Of a DNA stretch of 50,447 bases, positions 41,801-50,447 are shown one piece after another (within the stretch, counting starts at the first letter, position 1; the number at the start of each line of letters is the position of its first letter). Where the stretch lies: positions 1-50,447 of the forward strand of contig RPFO01001081.1 of the NCBI GenBank assembly GCA_009746045.1, given 5' to 3'. The stretch is from Mesostigma viride. Taxonomy: Eukaryota; Streptophyta; Mesostigmatophyceae; Mesostigmatales; Mesostigmataceae. A program made the position numbers and the translations under genes. A model generated the notes under the pieces. That model did not search any database and had not been told where the DNA came from. It was given only the letters and a program-made list of their open reading frames with translations.

Positions 41801-42915
41801 ATTGAATTGAATTGAATTGAATTGTAACATAACTCCGTTGGGAGTATATGTAGCACATAGCCCAGAGAAGGGGCATATGGCCTATCATACATTCTAAGCT
41901 ACTTCCTGCAAGGGTGGGAATGTAAACAACACTTGCTCTAGGTGCACTAGGGCACCTGCACCACCCAGAGTTTCAGGCAACACCCAGCTAAGGGGAGCCT
42001 GTCATAGGTGGGGAAGATCAGCACACCTATACAAAAGCTAGGGCATGGCTTTTCAGCAGGGAGTCAGTGACCCCCTGCATGGGCACGGCATAATTAAATA
42101 AAGCTAGGTATCATCTGGAGGGTGGCTCATCATAGGCACACATGTACATGACTAAAAATGCTAGGCATCAGCTGGTATAGTGCCTGTAGTAGGCAAGGCC
42201 ACTGTCTATCTATTCTACACTACTGCTGCTGTATTCCCCTAGGCTGGGGCTGCCGGAGTCGCTGGGGCCGCGGTGGTTGAGGGGGTCATGTGCCAGGGCT
42301 TGTGGCCGACGTAGATGTCCGCCCCCTTCCAGTACACCGGCTGGCCCGCCTTGGTCTGCCGGAGCTGGAGGTAGGTCGGCCATAGCTCCCGTCGCCGTTG
42401 TTGCTGCGCCAGGGTCAAGTCGTCGTCCACGGTGAAGGGAGTGTTCTCGAGCCGCTTGCGGCGTCTGAGGAACGAAACCTTGTCCGCTGGGCTGTCAAAG
42501 ATGAGAAGAAGCGGAGGCGCCCCTGCCTTACCCCGCGCGCGGGGGAGGCGGTGGGCGGTCAGCTTAATCTCACCAAGGAGGCCCATGCGTGCAAGGATTT
42601 TGCTCTCAAACGCACGTGCAAGCTTCTCGGAATTCTCACCTTCCACCACTGAGGTCGAAGTTCTTGAGGATGGCGTTGAGGCTGCGCTTGGAGAGCTCGG
42701 CCTCCTCGCGGAGGTCAAGCGTCTGCCGCTGGAGCTGGGCTGCGACGGCGGAGGTGGTGGAGGTGGTATGTTGCTTAAGCATGTCCGCCCAGGTGGTGAT
42801 GGGAGGAGCATCGCCGGCCAGGCCAGCCGGGGCTGGCTTGGCGGCAATGTCCTTCACCGCCTGGGCGGTGAGGCCTGTGGTGTTCTGCAGATACCGGATG
42901 GCACAGTCATTATGT
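41801..42915 (-). mobile_element. ORF1-only 'half LINE' with 3' UTR and AATTC tail
   Basis: Read on the minus strand: a 5'-truncated ORF1 (42915 to 42239), about 415 bp of 3' UTR whose distal part is shared with 30273-30410, then about five AATTC units (41824-41801). No reverse transcriptase lies between ORF1 and the tail. This arrangement resembles mammalian HAL1-type elements, which keep ORF1 and the 3' end only. Confidence 0.6.
42239..42910 (-). pseudogene. LINE ORF1-like protein, one frameshift
   Basis: The N-terminal part (about 42910-42640) reads AIRYLQNTTGLTAQAVKDIA, TWADMLKQHTTS and LREEAELSKRSLNAILKNFD, likely a coiled coil. One base later, the other frame (about 42650-42239) continues VEGENSEKLARAFESKILAR, PLLLIFDSPADKVSFLRRRK and FTVDDDLTLAQQQRRRELWP, then VYWKGADIYVG. 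The second part matches the RNA-binding and C-terminal domains of L1-type ORF1p; compare LDENYTPAQLKARSAVW in the gene at 27819-29018. The frame break near 42645 makes this copy inactive as annotated. There is no start codon after the upstream TAA. Confidence 0.7.
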
Positions 42916-42971
42916 TATGATAACTGAACGTCGCGCGTAATCATTATTGTATTGTTGCCGCGCAGTCTCAA

Positions 42972-43131
42972 GGAGACAACCGGCGCAGGCCAGAAATCGG
43001 GAGAATCCGGACCATGGTAGCTCAAGCCTGCCGTTATCTTGTCCGCGTGTTCGAGTCGTTCAGGATGATGAATGTGAATGGTGATGGAAATGTGTAGCCT
43101 TGTGCATTGAAATCATGGCTGGCTTACGTGT
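42972..43131 (+). repeat. 160-bp dispersed repeat, copy 2
   Basis: About 95 percent identical to 47528-47687, from GGAGACAACC to GGCTTACGTGT. It lies just after the half LINE. It may be SINE-like, but no A/B boxes or tail were seen. Confidence 0.85.
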
Positions 43132-43519
43132 AGAGCGACTAGATGACCTAGACGGTGGGGCCGGAAACAGCTTGCTTGATCAGGGCGTGTGTTTCGAGCC
43201 TAACTGGCCGGGAGTGTCTAGTGGTGAGCACCATTGCTGCGATCGCGCTCCCACCATTTACGAGGAAACACCCGCAAGTGGAAAACCACTGAAGAGGTTA
43301 AGCTAGTCAGTCATCACGTTAGCCATGCCATGATTCCAAACGTCCAAGAACTGCACACGGTGCAAAGGCAAAAATCCGGAGGACAGCACTTTCAAATGTG
43401 CGGCGTAAACCAAAAGCCCGCGTATGCCAGAAAACATCGTGTTGCTGCAGGGACGCGACGATGTGGACAACGAATCCAGTGCCAAGCTCGGAACGGCCGC
43501 AAAGAAGATCTGGCATCAC

Positions 43520-45005
43520 AGGGTTCAGATGTGCGGAGATACTACGCGATCCAGCCGGTCCACGACCTGTTTGTAGAGCTTGTGCCAAGGGGCAGCACCG
43601 AACAGATGTGGGTGACGTTGCAAAAAACACCGGACTTGACGGTGCATAATGTCTCGGTCATAGTCTTTGACCAACAAACGATGCAAGAATTCAACAAGAG
43701 TCGTGATGAAATCCACACGATAAGAACAAAGACGGGAAAAACTATGCAACTGACTAAGAACAACACCATATTTTGCTGTGTGGGAAAGGAGACTGTGAAT
43801 ATCGGGGTACTGAGCGAATAAAAGGAATTTGCTGATATTTAGGATCCTTGCGCTTATCATAGACAGCCGTACGCCAGCCCTTCTTGTTATGGGTAATGTT
43901 AAGATCGAGGTAATTGCAACTAGTTTCCTCCGACATGAGGGACGCTTGCGGGTAGATGCCAGGCAGACCAGCGGTGATATACAAATGGGTTGCGAAATCA
44001 GGGTTGTCAAAAGCAATGACATCATCAATGTATCGACATGTGTGGATAAAACGCCTGATGACAACATCATCATTTGAGGCAATGAGATTCTCCATGAATG
44101 CAAGCTCATAAGTGTATACTGTAGATAGAGGTTTGCAGGGAGCCCGGCACAGTTGGTGCCCATTGGGACGCCGATAGCTTGTTGGTATACATTGCCCGCA
44201 AAACAAATGAAGGTGTTATCAACAAGATAAGAGAATCATCCAATAAATAATTGGTCAGCCTTCGTGATAGTATAATTATAAGCATCCCGCATGATCGCAC
44301 CTGCCGCAATCCTTGAGAGCCACGTTGCCGTGGGCTTGGTCTGAGAAACACACACGTGCAGGTGGTTGCGCCCGTGAGGCGGCTACGTGCATACAGACGA
44401 GTAAGGACTGCTATCTAAACGAGCTTTCAAATCGTGCAAATCTAGTGTGGTATATAGAGTGGTGAAATCATAGGTGGCTATGGGCATATGTACACTACGC
44501 TTCTCTGCTGCTGTCTTATTAGAAAGGGCTAAGGGCGGCAAGGCGTAGGCGTATACTTGGGCTCAGAGTCTATGACGATCCAACTACCAGCGCATTCATA
44601 CCCGGCATTCGACAGCACCTCCACCCATAGTGCATTGGCGTCAGGGAGAAGAGCATTCAAAGCATGGCACATGAGTTTCGATAGAGGCACCCGAGTGGGG
44701 CGGAATGCGACGCAGCAATGGTGCGCAAAGCAACAAGAGTTTTGTGCAGCTTAAGAGTGAGATACAGATATGCGTGGGAACGTAGTGGTGGTGGCCGGCT
44801 GCCGCTTAAGGAATGCCCGAGCAACAATATGTAACTTGGCTGTGCAGAAAAGCCCGATGAGCAGCAGTGATACTGGCGGTGGACTGTGCACGCTGAACAT
44901 AGGTACCTAGGGCTGGACGCTAACTCGTGTTGCAAAGTAGCAAGGTAGTGCTTCTTGCAGATAAAAGCAAAGTTGTTGGCACTCTTGTCAAAGTTATGAT
45001 TATAA
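43520..45005 (-). pseudogene. Penelope-like reverse transcriptase, decayed
   Basis: Pieces in several minus-strand frames follow the order of Penelope-type RTs: DKSANNFAFICKKHYLATLQ (about 45000-44930), YLYLTLKLHKT (about 44770), YDFTTLYTTLDLHDLKARL (about 44480-44410), IGVPMGTNCAGLPANLYL (about 44180-44130), CRYIDDVIAFDNPDFATHLY (about 44045-43985), NYLDLNITHNKKGW, then LHSFSRLCS, FLHRLLVKDYDRDI and CFLQRHPHLF (to about 43600). The catalytic IDD is intact. At least three frame changes and an in-frame stop make it a pseudogene. No GIY-YIG endonuclease was identified after it. The 5' end is cut by a MITE-like insertion at about 45000. The same RT fold also occurs in other PLE-related elements. 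Confidence 0.7.
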
Positions 45006-45925
45006 ATAGTGACGGAACCTTTTTGCCACTTGGGCAATTAGGTCCGTCACTATTTGTCCGGCGAAAACCACTCGCCAGTATCTATTCCGCCAGTATAATT
45101 GCCCAAGTGGCAAAAAGGTTCCGTCACTACTTATAATAACTAAAACGTCGCAGTGTGGGGGCCGCTATCTATCGTACCAGTACCGCTGATGCCTACTGCA
45201 GTACCGAATCTCGCCTTAACGATATTCCAACCGGGCATATTTTCCTTTCTGGCGCTTTCGTTTGGCCTTCTGGTATCAATTCCTTCCGGTATTCGGAAAT
45301 ACCCGTGTCACCACAGGGATTCGAACCCCCGACTTACGAGGTCGATCTTATTACAGTGTAGTTGTTATAAATAGTGACGGACCTAATTGCCCACGTGAAC
45401 TTAACGCGGAATAGATACCGGCGAGTGGTTTTCGCCGGATAAATAGTTACGGATCTTATCGCCCAAGTGGCAAAAAGGTTCCGTCTCTATTGATATTAAC
45501 TAAGACCTCGTTAGTCGGGGGTTCGAATCCCTGTGGTGACACGGGTATTTCCGAATACTGGAAGGAGTTGATACCAGAAGGCCAAACGAAAGCGCCAGAA
45601 GGGAAAATATGCCCGGTTGGAATATCGTTAAGGCGAGATTCGGTACTGCAGTAGGCATCAGCAGTACAATAGATATCGGCCCCCACACTGCGACGTTTTA
45701 GTTATTATAAATAGTGACGGAACCTTTTCGCCACTTGGGCAATTAGGTCCGTCACTATTTATCCGGCGAAAACCACTCGCCGGTATCGATTCCGCGTCTA
45801 GTTCACGTGAACTTAACGTGGAATAGATACCGGCCGGCGAGTGGTTTTCGCCGGATAAGTAGTCACGGACCTAATTTCCCAAGTGGCAAAAAGGTTCCGT
45901 CACTATTTAAAATAACTGTCAACAC
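44996..45925. repeat. Nested MITE-like inverted repeats with tRNA-type B box
   Basis: Three units, each beginning AAATAGTGACGGA and ending in its complement (about 44999-45131, 45366-45499 and 45706-45920), have near-palindromic arms containing TTGCCACTTGGGCAATT. Between them lie two copies of a segment of about 210 bp in opposite orientation (about 45137-45365 and 45500-45700). Each carries GGGTTCGAATCCC, an RNA polymerase III B-box/T-arm-like word. The whole forms a palindrome of about 0.7 kb centred near 45430. Short frames on the two strands here are mirror copies, not genes. Confidence 0.8.
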
Positions 45926-46632
45926 ACGTGATCATAAAGTCCTGCTAAATGAAGTGGTCAAGAAGTGCTTTATCTGTGGTGTTGAGCCAGGTCTGTGGTG
46001 CGGTGGACCTGCCGGAGACGGTAATCAAGCGTTGTGAGACGTGCATTGCATTCGTGAATGACGGCACTAAACCACGGGTCCATGGCAAGGGGAGCAAGCT
46101 GTAGGTCCGTGCAAATGGCATTGCAGAATTTGCGCAGTGATTGTTACGTCACGTAACTTTTGTTGTTGTTACGGACGTAAATTAGGTCCTTGGTTGCCTC
46201 AGCCATTTCGAAACAGTCCGTTCAACTTTCCTAAGCTTACGTGTAGTTAGGACCTTTTTGGCGGGTTGTTGGTACCGGGCCTTGTGACGTGGCAATTGTA
46301 CAGTACAGTACTGTTACATGGTGGCTCGGTGCAGTCGCGCCGCGCTGCGTACTTTAGTAGTGGTCCTCTTATCCTCCGTGTGACCTTGTGGACATGCGTT
46401 GGTCCTGTAGGCGAGGGTCGATGTCAGCCCGGGCATACACGCATGTCGGCGATCATTTATGCAGCAGTTGTCCTTTTCGTGAATCGCACTCGGCGTGTGT
46501 TATGGATTTATAATACATTGGCTTGGGTCATGGCATATTAGTGTTTCCTTCGTAGTGCCCTGGATTTATATTCGGTATACGGGCGTATTGTAGCCGAATG
46601 TACCGGCGTGCATTGCACTAGGAACTCGTTGG
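45926..46632. other. No gene recognised
   Basis: One plus-strand frame of 91 codons (46266-46541) without a motif. No repeat was seen. Confidence 0.35.
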
Positions 46633-46945
46633 TGGTAAAAGTGGTAAAAGTGGTAAAAGTGGGTGGTAAAAAGTGGTAAAAAGTGGTAAAAAGTGGTAAA
46701 AAGTGGTAAAAAGTGGTAAAAAGTGGTAAAACGGTGGGAAAACGCTAGGAGAACAGCAGGTGGTAAAATCATTTTACCACCTTTTACCACCAAAGTGGTA
46801 AAAAATACCACCAAGTGGTAAAAGCGAGGGTGGTAAAAACACGCCACAAAGTGGTAAAAGTGAGGGTGGTAAAAAGTGGTAAAAAGTGGTAAAAATGAGG
46901 GTGGTAAAAAAATACCACAAAGTGGTAAAAATGACAGTGATAAAA
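46633..46945 (+). repeat. (GTGGTAAAA)n minisatellite with local inversions
   Basis: 9-10-bp units GTGGTAAAA(A) run to about 46730, then irregularly to about 46945. Inverted TTTTACCAC units appear around 46770-46792, giving small hairpins. Confidence 0.9.
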
Positions 46946-47527
46946 AAGGGGAAAATGCAGATTTTGCCAGCATTACAACACAAGCACTGTTAAGAACAGC
47001 TTAACAGGCCATCATTCCAAATGGCTTCTTTATTACAAATAATAATACATCCCATTAACAGTTGTCTCTCTTGATTTACAATGAGGATTTAGCCCCACAT
47101 TGGGCGTCTCATCGATACGTTTCCACCATTGTGAAATAACACAGGCCGCATCAAGCCCAGCCAATTAATTTACTTCTTCTTCAGGTGTCATCATGATCAA
47201 CGATGCTTCTTTGCATGAACAAAGCCACACAGTTGCCAGCACTCATGCTCTGGAGGCCTGCAGGCACACAGAGCACCACCATTGAAGAGGACACAAGGGC
47301 AGCAAGGCAGGGGGGGGGGGGGCAGTCAGGCACGGCAGATAGTTGTTGCCCAGCAAAACTCCTATGGTGAAATGGGTTATGCCTTAACCCCGCTAGATTT
47401 TCAGCAGTCACTCAAGCAGGCATACAGAACGGGATAATATAGCCGGTCCAGTTAGTAGCCTGTGTAGCTGAATGAACAAAAGCGAAAGCATGCCAGTGAG
47501 GGCAACTGCAAATAAGGAAAACATCAG
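46946..47527. other. No gene recognised; G12 run
   Basis: Unassigned DNA with a run of 12 G at 47311-47322 and no tandem structure. Confidence 0.35.
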
Positions 47528-47687
47528 GGAGACAACCAGCGCAGGACAGAAATCGGGAGAATCCGGACCATGGTAGCTCGAGCCTGCCGTTATCTTGTCC
47601 GCGTGGTCGAGTCGTTCAGGATGATGAAGATGAATGGTGATGGAAATGTGTAGCCTTGTGCATTGAAATTATGGCTGGCTTACGTGT
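47528..47687 (+). repeat. 160-bp dispersed repeat, copy 3
   Basis: Matches 42972-43131. It lies immediately beyond the 5' splice site of the last exon found for the minus-strand gene, that is, inside its next intron. Confidence 0.85.
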
Positions 47688-47702
47688 TAAGGAAAACATT
47701 AC

Positions 47703-49034
47703 CTTGCAAAAACTGCTACTCTGATTGCTAACAAATAAAGGTATGGTTTGCAAAGGTGCCGCGCATTGGACGCTGACAGCAAATGAATCGGAAGATAACG
47801 ATTGAAAGCAATGGTTACCGACAGATTCACAAATACGAATTGAAACAACTAAAGAAAGCGCTTGCTCACCATAAACTTTCACCGCGCTTCTCTAGCCTTC
47901 GATGCAGACCACGTTCCTCGTCCCGTCTCTGCGATAGGGCCGCATTGCTATAGACATCTTGCAGTCCCGTGATCGCGCCGATCGCCGACCTACAGTAGCT
48001 TCCCTGGCCCTTGCTTTGAATGTTCAAGGACTCACACTGAGGAAACGATGCCTTCATCTTGTCGAGTCGCACCACATGAATACAACGGTCACACGGCTCG
48101 CAAGTCGCAACTCGGAAGGTCAAGCTTTGCAATGCCGGGCTCCTGAAATGAAGTTACGGTTACGCCGATCAGTCTCCGGCAGCGATGTGTACAGCGTGCA
48201 CATTTACCTTAGTATCAAGTCATAATGGCAAGCCATATGTCCATTCGTTTGAATTTTGCTGACGATGTACGGATTAGAATCACGTACCCAGGATTTTTCT
48301 CTGGCAGGGATGTGTTCAGCGTGTACATTTACCTTAGTATCAAGTCATAATGGCAAGCCATATGTCCATTCGTTTGAATTATGCTGATGATGTACGGATT
48401 AGAATCACGATCACAGGATTTTATGATTGTAGATGCCAATGGGTGTGCAGAGTGACAGGTCTTGCAGTGTGACCTTCGCCCGGTATTGCCGTTGCGGAAA
48501 GATACTGTCGCTTGGCCTGTAAAGTTCAAAAACTAGCGGTTGCTGCTGGTTTCGGATCGACGCCAGCAACCGACATGCTTTTGCGCCAACGGCCATAAAC
48601 ACATGTAGTAGTGCAGCTGCTTTTGGGTGTGGTCGACAGGACGTGATTACCCCACATTTCACTTCGCGGTTTGCGCTGGGAGTATACAGCTAATTGATTC
48701 TGAAAGGTAATGGCAGGAGGATGGGGGTTCGATGACAGGCTAGCAGTGGTTATGTTGCGGCTCTTAGGTTTGGAAGGGAATTTGTGGATTGGCCCATGGA
48801 TTGGACTGGAGGAAGTCACCGGAACGACTTTCCTTTGCAAAGGCAGCGCCTTCGACCAGCTTTAAATTTCAGAGCAGAAAGATGTCCAGGAGAAAGCTCA
48901 CGCAGGCGTATGAGTAACAAGCTAGTCCTCGTCGCAATGTTAGACTGCTGTAGAAACCCGGCGGTTTCCTGCTCTGACCTCAGGTGAGCAAGTGAGTGCT
49001 TTTGTAACATGGCCATGAATTCTGTATGCCCCAT
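47703..49034 (-). CDS. Six-exon gene of unknown function, 3' end not found
   Basis: Minus-strand exons with matching phases: 49034-48820 (ATG at 49034), 48675-48415, 48300-48208, 48142-48038, 47989-47870 and 47772-47703. The first five introns split a codon after its second base; each joins to an open frame, about 287 residues in all. Splice sites include CTAAG|GTAAAT, TTTCAG|G, TTTATG|GTGAGC, TGTCAG|C and GCAAG|GTAATG; two donors (GTGACT, GTGATC) are weak. Introns are 48-144 bp. The product contains SLLLIRLRELSPGHLSALKF, VFELYRPSDSIFPQRQYRAK, WVRDSNPYIVSKIQTNGHM, CEPCDRCIHVV and a charged helix SQRRDEERGLHRRLEKR. No family is recognised. The frame ends open at an intron that holds the 160-bp repeat. 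The model is by eye, and alternative joins are possible. Confidence 0.45.
48184..48433. repeat. Two-copy tandem duplication, period 125 bp, containing an exon
   Basis: 48184-48308 and 48309-48433 are over 90 percent identical. Each carries the same coding piece (RDSNPYI...GHMACHYDLILR) and the same GTAAAT donor. Only the left copy also has a usable acceptor in phase. Confidence 0.85.
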
Positions 49035-50447
49035 GCGTTCCCAATATTAAAGAACTGCTCCCAGTGGTGTGCGGCGCGATGCAAGGGTTTCAGATGCACA
49101 TAGCATTCGTTTTGAACTTGTTGAATGGAATGCTGCAGAACAGGCAGGCCAAGGAAGTTCCGGAGTTGGAGAAGTGTGCGATGTGGAGAGACCTGGCCGG
49201 ATGGCTTCAGATCCAGTCTTAACTGCACTTGTGCTTCTGGTTCTTACATCCTTTTACTGTTTGCATTGCGTGCTGCACTTTGTACATTTGTTGGCAGCGT
49301 CATGCCGTTAGACCGGCATGCGGCGGCCTATCCGTCTGTGCTAGTAGAGCCTCTGGTTCTCTATGCTGGGTGATTGTGGTGCAGCATGGTGAGCGAACGT
49401 ATGCCATTCCGTGTTGTCGGCATTGAGTTGCATGTTCCTTTTTGATATCCAGAGCTTACTTTGCATCTTTAAAATGGTTCTCTCCAAATCTTCGCATGCC
49501 TGCAAACGAAATCCCTTTACTGGTGAGAGCAATCAGGAAGTCTTTTCATTTTGACTTTTTTGTTCTCACTCGCTTGCAACACCATAGCAAGAGGTTTGCT
49601 GGATTTTCGTCTCATTCTTCTCTTTCCAGTTACATGCCTTGCCATTAGGAATACATGACCTTGTTAGATGACTTTCTTCATCTCGTTGAGCAGTTCTGAG
49701 GCTTTGGAGGTTATTTCAAACTTGATTGGCCTTGATTACTCAATGATTTGCTATCGACTAAACGCTTGTCGCTGGTGGCTTCTATTTGTGGCATTTTGAG
49801 CGTCCTTCGCTTTGTAAAGCCCGCCATCATTAGAACTTTCAATTTGCAGTTGCACGAACTGGTATGTTGCATCTTCTTGCGTAGCAGCTATCCCTTGTAG
49901 GCTAGTATGGTCACCTATACATCTATTCAAAGTATGGTGTGCGCCACCAGCCTTGCATTCCCTTTCACTTTAGTTTCCCTTTCTATGCCTGCATTGGGAG
50001 GCATGCATGACAAGCATTGGCATGCTTCACGCTAAGTGCGTGGTTGCAACCCTTTGCCTATTGTCAGCCAGCTTGACCCTGTGCCTTTTATGTTTTCTGT
50101 GTTTACGACTAGCAAATTCTATTGCGTAGCTAGGTTTGTGGCTTCGTTTATGTTCTGACTGTGGTTTTGTTCCTTACGCCATCCCTAGTTGGTGGCCGCT
50201 TACTTTGCAATGGGAGGGGGATGCCAGGTCAAGCTCATGGAAATTTTTCGTAGAATTTCTTTCAAACTCAGTTCCTTGACAACACAACATGTTGCCCCAT
50301 GCGGTGGCCTTGTTATGCTCCTTTGATGGTGCTTGATCATTTTGCAGGAAAGCGCACCATGAGGCGAACTGAAGAACGATAGAGTAGCAATCATGGAGAG
50401 AAGGATTCTTCGTTCGTCGAGGATAGCCCCTAAGTTGAAGTAGCATT
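49035..50447. other. No confident gene; strong T bias on the plus strand
   Basis: The plus strand is T-rich and has many intron-like words. The minus strand has several purine-rich open stretches (for example around 49960-49760) that cannot be joined into a consistent model. It could hold 5' sequence of the minus-strand gene or introns of a plus-strand neighbour. Confidence 0.35.

Noticed and set aside
43234-43821. 195-codon plus-strand ORF
   Set aside because: It is antisense to the Penelope-like RT, whose motifs are clear on the minus strand.
45500-45545. tRNA gene at the GGGTTCGAATCCC word
   Set aside because: No A box, anticodon arm or pairing acceptor stem in either orientation; only the B-box/T-loop word is present, and only inside the inverted repeat.
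49760-49960. Minus-strand exon upstream of the six-exon gene
   Set aside because: Open for about 65 codons, but no acceptor/donor pair joined it in phase to the ATG exon, and the adjacent purine-rich stretches are open in other frames.

Overview
The window is eukaryotic nuclear DNA. It has GT-AG introns with matching phases, an F-box/LRR gene, several classes of retroelement and very large amounts of simple and satellite repeat. No rRNA, confident tRNA, operon or CRISPR array was seen. The most likely source is a repeat-rich alga, possibly of the green lineage. That is an inference: it rests on a cytosine methyltransferase captured by a retrotransposon, a situation reported for charophytes and dinoflagellates, and on general gene style. 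The species cannot be fixed from the sequence.

The centrepiece is a young, almost intact Ty3/gypsy-type element at 12652-23381, flanked by ACTAT on both sides. Its long reading frame encodes, in order, an aspartic protease, a C5 cytosine DNA methyltransferase, reverse transcriptase, RNase H, a zinc-binding DDE integrase and a C-terminal PHD finger. A Gag frame precedes it. The Gag zinc knuckle is written in the pol frame behind a run of seven G. The end repeats are not an ordinary pair of LTRs. They form a split direct-repeat layout (A1 - genes - B1 A2 B2) that resembles tyrosine-recombinase retroelements, although the enzyme here is a DDE integrase.

Left of this element (1-12.6 kb) lie a two-exon gene of unknown function with two frame breaks, a dead LINE reverse transcriptase, a family of 8-bp minisatellites, a 460-bp foldback structure beside a short ORF, runs of tetranucleotide repeats, a 183-bp satellite and hexanucleotide arrays. 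Right of it (23.5-38 kb) lie two GTTACC-rich repeats in opposite orientation, a 50-55-bp CACGTG minisatellite, a palindrome-rich 151-bp satellite, a LINE ORF1 gene on the minus strand, long GGGA/TCCC/CACGCC arrays, a decayed minus-strand gene, a broken F-box/LRR copy and a possible piggyBac tail.

From 38 kb to the end come an intact 616-residue F-box/LRR gene, an ORF1-only 'half LINE' with a pentanucleotide tail, a decayed Penelope-like reverse transcriptase interrupted by nested MITE-like inverted repeats, and a six-exon minus-strand gene recovered by splice-phase matching (47703-49034) with a tandemly duplicated exon. Most of the window is transposon and satellite DNA with a few host genes between.
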